NCBI GenBank assembly: GCA_959347315.1
Contig: OY365813.1
Location: 15,117,208-15,181,207 of the forward strand
Length of the DNA stretch: 64,000 bases
Reading direction: 5' to 3'
DNA from: Bimastos eiseni
Taxonomy: Eukaryota > Annelida > Clitellata > Crassiclitellata > Lumbricidae
The translations under genes and the position numbers were made by a program. How positions within the stretch are numbered: the stretch's first letter is position 1; each line of letters starts with the position of its first letter. Shown here piece by piece: positions 22,710 to 33,625 of this stretch. Below the pieces are notes generated by a model. It saw only the letters and a program-made list of their open reading frames with translations, made no database searches and was not told where the DNA came from.

Positions 22710-23084
22710 TCAATTATCCTCAGGTACTTGGTTTCTTTTTCTATACGATGATTGTTATCTAAATCCATTGTGTTCTAATTGTGAATCTGAACATATCTGA
22801 TGTATGTAGATTAGTCATATAGTCTCGCCTTTCTGTATGCCTAGCAATAAAGTTGTTTGTAATACACTATCTCTCCGAGAGACTATTCTGACTTAGCTGG
22901 GGTTGCGCTAATACATCTTCAGCCAGGTATCGATCAGAGATACTTGCAGGTAGCAGATGATTGGTTCAATCCTATGGAAGTGCGAAATCCTGTGTAAGGC
23001 ATTATCCCTCAAAGATATCTTATAGTTAGAGCAAAGGTAATATGCCTAACGTCACCAAAAGAGGGGCCTTATAGTTCCACTCAT

Positions 23085-23400
23085 GTGGTTCGGGTTCCCA
23101 ACTTTTTCGACTTATTTAACAATATATAGAGGATATCCTCTATATATTGGATGGACCACAAGGTTAAAATAATTATTTTATGTTTTAACAGATTTTTATT
23201 TTAGAATAGAATCAAATCACATATGGATAGATTCCGGTTCAATCATTTAAGATTAGCAAAACTAATTAGTCTGTAAAATATTCATTTTTGCACGTACAAT
23301 TTTTAATATCCTTTATAGATCGAGGACTACTTTTTGAGGCCTGGCGGGCCACTTTTGGAGTTTTGGCACGCGGGCCACAGGTTGGAATCGTTGCTCTAAG
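23085..23400. mobile_element. Possible hAT-type MITE
   Basis: Inward-facing ends resemble hAT termini: GGTTCGGGTTCCCAAC on the plus strand at about 23,087 and AGCAACGATTCCAACCTGTG on the minus strand ending near 23,395. GGCCCGC stretches just inside one end are common in this group. No convincing 8-bp target duplication is visible. It contains the 30-bp palindrome at 23,120-23,149. Confidence 0.4.
23120..23149. repeat. 30-bp perfect palindrome
   Basis: Fifteen bases and their exact reverse complement with no spacer, centred on GGATATCC within TATATAGAGG/CCTCTATATA. It is intact in the left and third copies. The right copy is broken at its centre (47,942). Confidence 0.95.
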
Positions 23401-23898
23401 TCTCCGACCCTGGCCTTAAGGCTTAAGCTAAACTATTCACGAGCCGTGCGATTTCATTACCGTGAAATAGAGTACAGAATGGCCATAAGTGCAACATCTA
23501 CAATCTACAATCATATTTCATTTTCATCATCAGATAACTCATTTTCTCTTCATGGATACAACCCCAAATACAACCTGGAGGCCATTTCTGTCCTTCTACG
23601 ATCATACAAGCCTTCGGCTTACATCGCGACAGGATGAACGAATGCACAGACTAAATATATTCGCCTATAACTTTTCCGATTACTCTCCCGATTACTTTCA
23701 CGATTGATCTTTTGCATCTCCAGGCATTTTTCATTAATCGGAAAGCGGATTAAATTGTTGTATGACCAACGACAGTATAGTATACCCCGAGAACCGGAAC
23801 ATTTTCCGTTTTATAATCGAAGGGTAACCATTAACTTCCGTTGATGGATACGTGTATTATTCTGTGTTATATATATATATATATTTAAATTTATATTA

Positions 23899-24178
23899 TG
23901 TTGTATTACACCCGGAGGAAATAGGATGATAAGATTCATATATTTATTTACTTATATATATGTTTTACATATATTTATAACATGTATAAACTAAACAGTC
24001 ACCTCTTTCAGTCTACCTAGGCCTACATGTATAATTGTATATATATATATATATATATGTCTCTGCTCTCAATGGCAATGATTGCCCGGCTTCAGTATGC
24101 ACTTCGAAACTACTGTAAGGATGGCATTATGAAATTGCGGTTGCATTGTATTGTATATCTTCCGGGTGTAATACGACG
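23899..24178. mobile_element. MITE with GTATTACACCCGGA terminal repeats
   Basis: The left end reads TGTTGTATTACACCCGGAGG and the reverse complement of the right end reads CGTCGTATTACACCCGGAAG, a 20-21 bp imperfect inverted repeat. The element sits in TA-rich flanks, so a TA target duplication is possible but not provable. There is no coding capacity. Confidence 0.6.
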
Positions 24179-24738
24179 TATATATATATATATGGGCTAG
24201 CGTAAATCGACCGACGAATGCTCAATCAATTTTTAACACTACGGCTTTATTTAGAGACGAGGCCTACTTGCATAGCATAAGCAGCTTCCTCTGCGTAACC
24301 AATAATGCGTATACAAGTACCTGCAACAGTTAATAGATAAGATTAATATTTTAATAATTAATAATTTTATTAGAATTCTCTTTCCGATGCATGCATCCAC
24401 CTGTGATTCCATTATTCGATTGCATGGGTTCAGTCATTCACCTGCATTTTCTCTGGCGATCTCTGTAATTGCAGGCATACAGATCTCAACTTTGAAAAAG
24501 TTGGATTATGCAGGTCTGAATAGAAACTTTATAAACGATGGTTTTGAATGTAGAACCTCAACTATCTTTCCGCTCGCTAATAGCTTCGTTGCCATTCATT
24601 CGTTCATTCATTCATTAAGAAAATTTATGTGGCTCTCCTTCAAGGTTACTACTCAGAAGAGCTCCCGACCGAACTCAGGCTGAAAAGGTTACCATAAAAA
24701 ACATCATTCTGAGTGAATCGTATGCATGAGACTGATAA

Positions 24739-25236
24739 GGGGCCGTTCACATATTACGTACGCAGCGAAGGGGAGGGAGAGGTTTAAAATTTCGGCCATT
24801 TTGCGTACGGGTGCGTATGGGGAGGGAGATCCCGCGAATATGTACGTACGCAAATATAATTGTCTAATTATGACGTCCACAATACAGAATATGGGAAATC
24901 AGAGCTGTAAACCTAATTACCGACTATATTCCTGCTTAACCAATTTTATGTAGCATTAAAACGGTTTCAAATGCAAGCGTTGTTAGTGTTTTATTTCTTC
25001 ATAACAGTTACAAAATTTAACCTGTTAAATATGATGCTTAGCAAAACTAAATAGCCAGCGGTAAAATCAATGTCTTATAGATGTTTTTAGCTATTTAACC
25101 TTTTCAATGGGGGGCGGGGGTAAAGCTCAAATGTACGTACGCTCTGGTGGAGGTGGTCGACAAAATGTACACGTTGCAACAGAGGAAGGGGGTCCGAAAA
25201 TTCGATTTTTTGCGTACGTAACATGTGGATGGGCCC
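24739..25236. mobile_element. PIF/Harbinger-like MITE
   Basis: The 498-bp element is bounded by terminal inverted repeats of about 25 bp (left GTTCACATATTACGTACGC, right-strand equivalent ATCCACATGTTACGTACGC, both after GGGSCC). It is flanked on both sides by TAA (24,736-24,738 and 25,237-25,239). A 3-bp TWA duplication with G-rich termini is the signature of PIF/Harbinger. No transposase is present. Confidence 0.75.
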
Positions 25237-25412
25237 TAATGGGAGCCCATTTCATTCCAAACGGCCAACAACAGAGAAAGCGTGGTGCTCTCTATAATTG
25301 CCGTTCCCGTGTACACGGGGAATGAAGACTTAACCTTATGTTTATCTATGTTACTAACTGCTTCATAAACTGTCGATCTAAACTGCCACCTGTTGCCATG
25401 GATACGTAACAG

Positions 25413-26358
25413 GTGTTATCCCTTCTCTCCGTCTTCTTCATCGTCATGTCCATCCTATCCTTCTGCCTAAAGACGCATCCATCGATGCGTGTCGCAGCCG
25501 TGCGCATCTCCCCAATGACCCGTAGCGACGACTCGCCTCATCCCTCGGAGGCCAATCGTACGACCCAGTGGACGCTGGAGAAGCGAACGACAGAGCCCCA
25601 TTCCGCCTTCTTCCTCTTCGAGTGTGCCTGCAACGCCTGGTTCACTTTCGAACTCGTTGTCAGGCTCGTCGTCAGTCCGGGCAGGCTGGATTTCGTTCGA
25701 GCACCCGTCAACATCATCGACCTCGTGGCGACGCTGTCCTTCTACCTCGACCTCCTTCTGACGCGGCTGCAGAGGGAGGAGAACGACGTCCTCGAGTTCC
25801 TTAACATCGTCCGCATCATGCGGCTGTTCAAACTGACGCGCCACTCCCCCGGACTGAAGATATTCATTCACACGTTCAAGGCCTCTGCTCACGAGCTCCT
25901 CCTACTCATCTTCTTCCTCGTCATCGGTATCGTCATCTCGGCATGCCTGGTTTACTATGCTGAACGGATCCAGTACAACCCCACGAACGACTTCACCTCG
26001 ATCCCCGTCGGACTCTGGTGGGCCGTCGTAACCATGACGACGGTGGGGTACGGGGATATAACTCCGAAGACCTACCTGGGCATGTTCGTCGGGTCGCTGT
26101 GCGCCCTCATGGGGGTGCTGACCATAGCCCTGCCCGTCCCCGTAATCGTTAGCAACTTCGCCCTCTTCTACTCGCACACGCAGGCCAGGGCCAAGCTGCC
26201 GAAGAAAAGACGGAGGGTCCTGCCAGTGGAGGCAGTGCGACCTAAGGGTCAAACGTCCTGCAGGGAGGCGGTGATTCCCCAGCCGGGTCCCCGGAGGCTC
26301 AGCCTCGGGAAGTTCGCCTCTCTTCAGACTCCTGAATTGAAACACCTGATACATGCAG
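25413..26358 (+). CDS. Shaw: Shaw/Kv3-type potassium channel, S1-S6 exon (left copy)
   Basis: One exon encodes the whole membrane core of a voltage-gated potassium channel, following acceptor TACGTAACAG in phase 0. Exon residues: S1 at 1-20 ([20 protein letters not shown]); S2 near 65-87; S3 near 98-117; S4 at 131-146, with basic residues R134, R137, K140 and R143 at every third position; S5 near 160-181; pore and selectivity filter TTVGYGD at 209-215; S6 with the PVPVIV hinge at 241-246. The post-S6 motif [16 protein letters not shown] is diagnostic of Shaw/Kv3. The first two S4 arginines of vertebrate Kv3 are Glu and Asn here, as I recall for Drosophila Shaw, which gates with weak voltage dependence. 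The exon ends at GTAGGT (26,359), phase 1. A C-terminal tail exon was not found, though read-through stops within nine codons. Confidence 0.93.
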
Positions 26359-26524
26359 GTAGGTTTGTATATATTTCGCCTCTGTGAATACTTGATCAAG
26401 CTGTTTACCTTCCAAACTTTCATCAGATTTGCGCAGATTTGCGCTCATAAGTCTAACTCTGCATCGTAAATCGCTTTTCCGTTGGTAGCCTTAATGTTTG
26501 GAACGGGTCACCACTGATTCTGGC

Positions 26525-26965
26525 CTCGTTTGCACATTTATTCATTATTTATTTATTAATTAAATTTGTAACGCGCGCAAGGTCACACCGAAACGTGAAT
26601 CTGAGCCGTGGATAATCAGTCGCCAGGAGAAGATGCAATTAGATTTCCAAATCCTTGAAAGCCAATGAGAGTCTATTTTTGCAGAAACTAAGTGAATTTG
26701 AGCTACGAAGAGAGTAGCATTTGGTTCCATTCCTTAGGAGCAGATGCATGAAATGCACGAGACCCAAAAACTGTTCTGCATCGAGGCTCAGCTAAAAGAC
26801 ATGTACGTGATGATCGCAGGCAACGAGAAGGGATGCGTGAAGTTAGAAGAGCACGAATATATGTAGGAGTACTGGTGCTAAGGGCTTTGTAGGTCAAACA
26901 AGCCAACTTGAATTTTATTCTGAATTAACAGGAAGCCAATGCAGCTGGTGAGTAGGACTGAGGAG
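26525..26965 (-). pseudogene. LINE reverse transcriptase C-terminus remnant
   Basis: The minus strand from about 26,965 reads a LHWLP-like start, then 'ACLTYKALSTSTPTYIRALL', 'PSRCLRSS', 'PRCRTVFGSRAFHASAPKEWN', the hallmark end of CR1/L2/jockey-type ORF2. A frameshift near the WNQM block separates it from the rest, and the 3' end is an AATAAATAAATAATGAATAAA tail at about 26,535-26,565. The element is 5'-truncated and dead. The mirror copy is at about 44,101-44,525 (+). Confidence 0.8.
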
Positions 26966-26989
26966 CATGGTCGTATATACTGGGATACA

Positions 26990-27180
26990 CAGCGCTGCTT
27001 GAGCTAGTGCGCTCGACTGCGTTTCAACCGCTGGAGGTCATAGGTTTAATCATACCTTCTATTCATGTCTTAAATTTGTTCCCTTATTTGGGACTGGATT
27101 TGGGAGCACCTATGAAGGGGCGCTATATAAATCTAAGCAAGGATTGTTGCATATATAAAGTATTATTATGCACGCGTTAC
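26990..27180 (+). mobile_element. tRNA-derived SINE
   Basis: Begins with a tRNA-like head (GAGCTAGTGCGCTCGACTGC, then an AGGTTTAATCATACC B-box). It ends in GGGGCGCTATATAAATC plus a (TAT)n tail, a 3' end often shared between SINEs and CR1/L2-type LINEs in animals. Pol III promoter boxes are inferred from consensus. Confidence 0.6.
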
Positions 27181-27239
27181 AGTCTTTGGTTACTTCAGTT
27201 AGCTGATGATTAACGACACTATACGCGTCTCAACAAAGA

Positions 27240-27578
27240 TTATTCTAGCGTTGCCCTCCTCCTGTGTCCAAGCTTAAGGCTGGCACACCCACAGGGAGAA
27301 TAGCGGCAGAGTTTTGGAAGCTTTGACGAATCATTGTTCTCTCGTTTTGCTTGTCTCTTTCCATTGTAGAAAGCGATTAAAACTGCACGAGCCGTCAGCT
27401 TCCTATTGTTTCGTTTTGTAGGCGAGAATTGGCTTAGACCTGCGACACCAAAATTTGCGTCGGTGCTCAAAAACGACTCAAACGAACATTCCAGAATGAT
27501 CACAGGTTCAACGGAACTTGTCGATGGAAGATCCAATCCTGTTGGAACTTCCTTTTCAGCGGAAGAGCTATACTGCAT
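27240..27578 (-). other. Unidentified ORF, longer in the right arm
   Basis: A basic, Ser-rich frame of 112 codons in the left arm. The right-arm equivalent (43,404-43,847, +) is 147 codons, differing near the N-terminus. No domain is recognised. It may be a transposon remnant. Confidence 0.25.
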
Positions 27579-27971
27579 GTCCTAATCGAGAACTGAGCCG
27601 AGCTGCACTTAACTGCAGGAAGACCGTGCATTCTAATAGAAGAATAGAAAATTATCACAGGAGGAAGGGAGTGACTTCAGCGCCAGAGGTTTTTTAATTA
27701 GCTCCAAGGCAACTTGGGGACACAGGCTAAAATTGTAGAAATTCTTCAATGCAAGAGTTGTAGGCTGGTGGAATGATTGGAAGATGACAGCTTTTAAGAA
27801 GAAGCTTTAATTTTTTTAATAGAGCTATTGAGCATTTTCCAGGTTAAGTTTTTTAGTGTTTTCAAGCCTGGAGCGCAAAAGAAAGTGTTGGCCTAATCGT
27901 GAACTCGAGAACAGTTACTATTGGTGTTTAGTCAAAACAAAATCGATAGACAGAGGGTCAGCATTCAGAGA

Positions 27972-28167
27972 GTCGGGCAGACAGCTGCAGACAGGCGCTA
28001 ATTTTCATTAAGAAAATTAAAAAGCTAAGTGGGCCTACCTGGGTTAGTTGGCACCATCTGTATTATTGTTGTGAAATTCAGTCTCTTACTACTGCAGCGA
28101 ACATTACACTCTCAATGATATAACAGCAGGGAGACAGCTCAATGCTTTTTGATTACATCATCTGCAC
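27972..28167. other. Left-arm-specific segment of about 195 bp
   Basis: Present between CATTCAGAGA and GCGCCTCAA in the left arm but absent from the right arm (about 43,090). No terminal repeats or target duplication are visible, so deletion from the right arm is as likely as insertion. Confidence 0.7.
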
Positions 28168-28190
28168 GCGCCTCAACAGAAGTAGTATAA

Positions 28191-28340
28191 GTGGCCATCC
28201 ATAAATGACGTCACGTAATTTTTGACGATTTTTTACCCCTCCTCCCCTTCGTCACACGTCATCACAAATGTCATGCCCCTCAAATATGACGTCGCAAAGC
28301 TCTGATTACGGAGAAAATACAGATGTCCACAATGGTAAAT
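28191..28340 (+). mobile_element. End of a CCATAAATGACGTCACG-type MITE
   Basis: GTGGCCATCCATAAATGACG followed by TTTTTGACGATTTTTTACCC and CATCACAAATGTCAT has the layout of a widespread animal MITE family. A related end is at 63,798. The opposite terminus is not recognised here. Confidence 0.5.
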
Positions 28341-29184
28341 GAAAATGTTCTTTTAGTTATTTTTAAAATGTAATAATGACTATAAAAATACTTTAAAAAT
28401 TATAGAAGATCGAAGAAAAATGGAGTATCAGCCTAATCATTACACTCATTATGCATTCCACAAGATAAAAGGCTCGGATAGAATCATAAAAATTGCTAAA
28501 TGTTTAATAACAATTACTGAAACAATCCAAACTTTATGCTTCCTTACCACTAAAGAGAAATGGTGAAATTAGAAAAATAAGTTGGAATTGTACCATGATT
28601 GTGGTAGGTGCTGTGTGCCATGGTTTGAGGTGCCTGAAGTAGTCACATATTGGCGCAATAGAAGCACGTTCAAACATGTGTACACTTTCCATACACCATA
28701 TGCGTTCACTTACACTTTAAATCTCACTCGCTTAAGTTCATACTTGCATACTCAATTATCGACCCACTTGCTTAAACTATTAAGCATGCATCCTCGTACT
28801 TCCTCAAACGCTTGATCACTTACTTACTTGCATAATTTCTTAAAGATGCACGCTTACTTTATAAAACCCTGATTTTTACACTTTTGAACGCCTAAATATA
28901 TATTTCCTTGAAGGGGTATAAGGGTAGGCCTATAGGCGGTGTATAAATTTAATTTTTAACAGATTTTCACCCTACGTTGACTCTCTTTGGAAAGACTGGA
29001 ACTAATCGTCGATCTGCGCTTGTGGAATGCCGTTACCTAAAAAAATGGTCAACCGAGAAATGTTTAAAGACAAATGGTTCACAGACCGCAGACAAAAAGG
29101 TTCACGACATAAGTATTATTCGCGGCATAATTCGCTAACCGTTTTCGGTAAAATAGAAGATCGATTGATGATAACAATGCTTGC
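28341..29184. other. Intergenic, nothing recognised
   Basis: AT-rich DNA with CTTACTTACTTGC-type short repeats at about 28,680-28,830. Frames are short and differ between the arms. Confidence 0.4.
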
Positions 29185-29607
29185 CTATATATAGAAGTTA
29201 GATTGATGGGACTCTTCTGGGTCTTCCCTTGGTCGTTGAGCATATAGGTTGCGCTTGACGTTGTTGGGGTGCAACCGCCGATAGGAATTCTGAGAGCAAG
29301 GAATTATGGAAACAGTGGTTACTGCTAGGCCGTGGTTGATTCTGGGGCATGTTATTCCATATGCCGGATTGTTTAGCTGGATGAGTCCAATATATTTGAG
29401 CAGTCCGCAATATGGACTAGGCGATCGCGTAAGTATATATGTCGATATATCTGTTGAGGCTGACTTCGTTAAGGTCGGCGTTTGGGCACTAGGCACCCAC
29501 GGCCACGGTATGGGATCGGGCAGGGATCCAGCCTGCAGTAGAGTATGCTTCATCAGGAGTTCATCTCCTCTTAATGTGCTGGGCTCAGCGTACTTCTGTG
29601 ACGTCAT
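29185..29607 (-). other. 140-codon ORF conserved in both arms, unidentified
   Basis: It opens with a true ATG (MTSQKYAEPSTLRGDELL), is Pro/Ser/Thr-rich in the middle (PDPIPWPWVPSAQTPTLT) and ends Asn/Arg/Gln-rich. It is identical at 41,650-42,072 (+). A 111-codon frame on the other strand overlaps it. Retroelement gag or a small host gene are both possible. There is no motif to decide. Confidence 0.3.
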
Positions 29608-30859
29608 CTTTGAATGTTCATCCTTGAATGTTCATCCTTGAATTGTTCAAGAACAATAGGTTTGTCAAGCATTACTGGTGGGCACCAACACCTATAGTAT
29701 GACATAACCCGACTAATACAAGAATTTTGAATAGCAGCGACCATCATCCGATGTATTGAGCATTATTATAGTGGCGCCGTGCAAGTAATCATAAATTAAT
29801 TATTAGATTAGCGTTGGTCAGAAAGATGTTCCGATATTCCATGCGAGAGAATGCTCCGACGACAAATGTTTGAAAACACGACGGTTCTTTGATCGTGTTT
29901 CTATTATGACGTCAATATTCGTAAACCGTATGATAAATAGCTAGACCGCTAAACGCTGTATGGTTTCATCATAGCGCGATGGGTATATTGTAGTGTATTA
30001 TAATCAGACAGACTAAAGAAGGTAAGTAAGTACAGTCTAGCTAATATTAGCAGTGTTTGGGAACTGTAACTTTTTGGCCAATGACACGCATTCGACCAAA
30101 TGTGTATTTATATATGCTCACAGAGAAACTTGAGGGCAACAATACAATAACTCAGCATTCTTTCGTCGTATTCAATTTGATAATAATTTGGGCGCATACA
30201 CATATATAAACTATAGAGAGGTCTACCACAAAGGTACTTGAGCAGAACATTGCGTGTGCAAGATTCGTCTTGAGTCCATCTAAAAGACCCAGGAAATAAA
30301 GTTCTCACGATATTTGGAACATTCGAGATCGAAAAGCAGACTGCCTATTTCACACGGAATATGCCCTTGCGAATGACCTACAAATTTACATAATCCTAGG
30401 CAGGCGTTACTTGTTCTCTATATAATGAGATATGACAGGCCCAATGGATCGGGCAACTTTAGACCTTCATGCCATCCTTGCTGCACTATCAAAACTCTTA
30501 TTTATCTATGTATGTATGTATGCATAGATGTTTTTATACTTGTATAGACATATATGCATTCATATATACTTACTATTCCAATAAAACTGTCTACATGATG
30601 AACAATGTCCAATGACACAGTGCAGGCAGGTATACGTAGTCAAATAGGGTATACATATATGGCGGACAGGCTACAAGGCTCGAATGAATGATTTATTTAA
30701 ATTATCGGATCGCCATAGCGCTTAATTTAACGTGTATTTTCTTACAGTGTTGGTATAGGAGGGAGGACCGATCGACAGTTTTTAGTTCAGTGCATAGCTT
30801 GCAGACGCACGAATTGGCTTGAGTATAGCCTGACATACGGTGCATCGCTACATATATAA
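29608..30859. other. Intergenic, nothing recognised
   Basis: Contains a 66-codon minus-strand frame (30,108-30,308) of unclear nature, identical in the right arm, and a short TATG run near 30,510. No element ends are evident. Confidence 0.35.
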
Positions 30860-31645
30860 TATATGTGGAGCAGTGGTTCGTACTGCTTCGTACGTAGAGT
30901 GGTTCTCTTGTACCAAAGGTCGTTGAGTGATCGTAAAGTTTCCCATATAAATACGACCTCTAGTGACAGCCGCTCTCGCGGTCAGCCCCCGGTGCTGCTT
31001 TTCGCTGATCTGGCGGGGTGCGTCCCTCTGCCGTCGATCGCAAGACGGACCGTGCCCTGATCGTACGAGTCAACAGGCTGAAGGGGAAAGACCGATCGTG
31101 AGAAATGCTCACAGGTCTGGGTGCCGTTCGAGAGTGCGTAGAGACCCGATCTATAGAAATAAATGAATGAATGACAGTTCTGTACGGGAATACGGGGAAG
31201 ATGGTGACCCGTCGGTGGCCGTGAGAAATAGAGATCGGGTAAAGCCCCGAGGAACCGAACGTTTATATCGAGAGAGGCCTCGGTGGCCGTTAATACAACG
31301 TGCCTAGTAAATCCCAAGCGGAGTCGATCATAAATAATCAGACAGATTACGGTAGCCGTTGGAAATGAATAACGGGTAAATCCACGAGGTGCGATTATAA
31401 TCGAGAAAGAATGATCTGGGCGGCCGTCTGACCAACGGCAATGCACCAACTCTCGTAAACTTCGTTTCGGTGTCCTCAGACTCGATACTCCATCAGGCAC
31501 CTGAGGTTAAGTGTCACCACGTTACCTCCATGTTTCACACAGACCTGTATTATTATAATCACTTCTTTCTCTGAAGCAATTGTACTCTCTTATACACTGA
31601 AACGAACCACGGACAGATCTTTCGAGGAATTCTCCGAAAAGATAC
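30860..31645 (+). mobile_element. LTR-like block with TATA box and AATAAA
   Basis: A TATAAATA (30,946-30,953) is followed after about 205 bases by AATAAA (31,158-31,163), the spacing of U3-R-U5 in an LTR. The right-arm version is about 460 bases longer. No gag-pol or primer-binding site is recognised, so a solo LTR or an unrelated promoter unit are both open. It lies at the inner end of the arm. Confidence 0.35.
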
Positions 31646-32305
31646 TATACAGAAAGAAATAGATAGGTTGCGATGACTACTCTTCACTAAGACCACTTGA
31701 AGCGCATGTGGTCTTGATATGTGGTCACTGGAGGCAGTTGAGATAAAGAGAACATGTCGCACTTTAACTTTATTGTATGGATTGACAAATCATGTGATAT
31801 TCGCAAGATGGCCTGACGTCTTTGTGTACATATGCATGGACTAATCGTCTTAAAGGTTCCTTGTGGAAACCATGTATGCATAACGGCATATGTAAATGGT
31901 TGACACTTTCAAACATACATACATACATACATACCTACATACATACAGACAGGCAGCCAGACAGACAGATTCCAAACTCCGACAGACATACAGACAGACA
32001 TTCATACATGCATGCATATACAATTACACATACAAACATAAATGCATACGTCGATACATACATACATACATACATACATACATACATACATACGTACATA
32101 CATACATACGTACATGCTTACATAATACAGTATACTATTTATATGCGTCGTCGAAGCATCTGTATAGACAACCAAACACAATTGAAAAATTTTCAAGTTT
32201 CAAATTCGACTACAGAGAGACATTAATGTCATCTCTTTCTTATGGTATTCGTCATTAAATTACAATTTGACTCCTGCACAATTTTCGTAATTTCTAAGAA
32301 GCAAC
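31646..32305 (+). repeat. Interspersed repeat, copy 2, with expanded CATA tract
   Basis: The second copy of the 15,097-15,570 repeat, in the same orientation, with a (CATA)n expansion at about 31,912-32,120 including GACAGACA units. It directly joins the left arm end to the truncated third channel copy. Confidence 0.75.
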
Positions 32306-32950
32306 TATCCCCGTAACGCACTGACGTCATGGTTACGACGGCCCACCAGAGTCCGACGGGGATCGAGGTGAAGTCGTTCGTGGGGTTGTACTGGATCCGT
32401 TCAGCATAGTAAACTAGGCATGCCGAGATGACGATACCGATGACGAGGAAGAAGATGAGTAGAAGGAGCTCGTGAGCAGAGGCCTTGAACGTGTGAATGA
32501 ATATCTTCAGTCCGGGGAGTGGCGCGTCAGTTTGAACAGCCGCATGATGCGGACGATGTTAAGGAACTCGAGGACGTCGTTCTCCTCCCTCTGGAGCCGC
32601 GTCAGAAGGAGGTCGAGGTAGAAGGACAGCGTCGCCACGAGGTCGATGATGTTGACGGGTGCTCGAACGAAATCCAGCCTGCCCGGACTGACGACGAGCC
32701 TGACAACGAGTTCGAAAGTGAACCAGGCGTTGCAGGCACACTCGAAGAGGAAGAAGGCGGAATGGGGCTCTGTCGTTCGCTTCTCCAGCGTCCACTGGGT
32801 CGTACGATTGGCCTCCGAGGGATGAGGCGAGTCGTCGCTGCGGGTCATTGGGGAGATGCGCACGGCTGCGACACGCATCGATGGATGCGTCTTTAGGCAG
32901 AAGGACAGGATGGACATGACGATGAAGAAGACGGAGAGAAGGAATAACAC
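32306..32950 (-). pseudogene. Truncated Shaw channel exon, third copy
   Basis: The copy begins at the S1-S6 exon acceptor and runs through S1-S4 before losing one C in a CCCCC run, which gives a stop right after 'LTRHSPD' (32,507). Beyond the shift, homology resumes in another frame through S5 and the pore helix and ends exactly after the filter. There TTVGYGD reads TSVRYGD, so the first glycine of GYG is Arg. S6 and the post-S6 motif are missing and no T1 exon lies upstream. It cannot make a channel. Most earlier substitutions against the arms are synonymous (for example CTA/CTG and CGT/CGC), with one Ser-to-Phe change in S1. Confidence 0.9.
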
Positions 32951-33126
32951 CTGTTACGTATCCATGGCAACAGGTGGCAGTTTAGATCGACAGTTTATGA
33001 AGCAGTTAGTAACATAGATAAACATAAGGCTAAGTCTTCATTCCCCGTGTACACGCGAACGGCAATTATAGAGAGCACCACGCTTTCTCTGTTGTTGGCC
33101 GTTTGGAATGAAATGGGCTCCCATTA

Positions 33127-33625
33127 GGGCCCATCCACATGTTACGTACGGAAAAAATCGAATTTTCGGACCCCCTTCTCCTGTTGCAACGTGTACATTT
33201 TGTCGACCACCTCCCCTAGTGCGTACGTACATTTGAGCTCTACCCCCGCCCCCCATTGAAAAGGTTAAATAGCTAAAAACATCCATAAGACATTGATTTT
33301 ACCACTGGCTATTTAGTTTTGCTTAGCATCATATTTAACAGGTTAAATTTTGTAACTGTTATGAAGAAATAAAACACTAACAACGCTTGCATTTGAAACC
33401 GTTTTAATGCTACATAAAATTGGTTAAGCAGGAATATAGTCGGTAATTAGGTTTACAGCTCTGATTTCCCATATTCTGTATTGTGGACGTCATAATTAGA
33501 CAATTATATTTGCGTACGTACATATTCGCGGGACCTCCCTCCCCCAAACGCACCCGTACGCAAAATGGCCGAAATTTTAAACCTCTCCCTCCCCTTCGCT
33601 GCGTACGTAATATGTGAACGGCCCC
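33127..33625. mobile_element. Harbinger-like MITE, third copy
   Basis: Same element as 24,739-25,236, inverted, with TTA flanks (TAA on the other strand) retained. Confidence 0.7.

Larger units (their letters stand above)
9559..31645 (+). repeat. Left arm of giant inverted duplication
   Basis: Almost every open frame in this interval reappears on the opposite strand at 39,165-61,382. Paired coordinates sum to 70,939-70,943 from the outer edge to the T1 exon, then to 71,066 at the S1-S6 exon and 71,257 nearer the centre. These shifts are explained by the indels described separately. The outer boundary is sharp: AACATCTAATCC is shared at 9,559 and 61,382, and sequence diverges completely beyond. 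Confidence 0.95.

Noticed and set aside
19236..25400. Gene-conversion mosaic among the three intron copies
   Set aside because: Shared and private variants fit three independently drifting copies; only the 47,942-48,100 patch needs transfer between copies.
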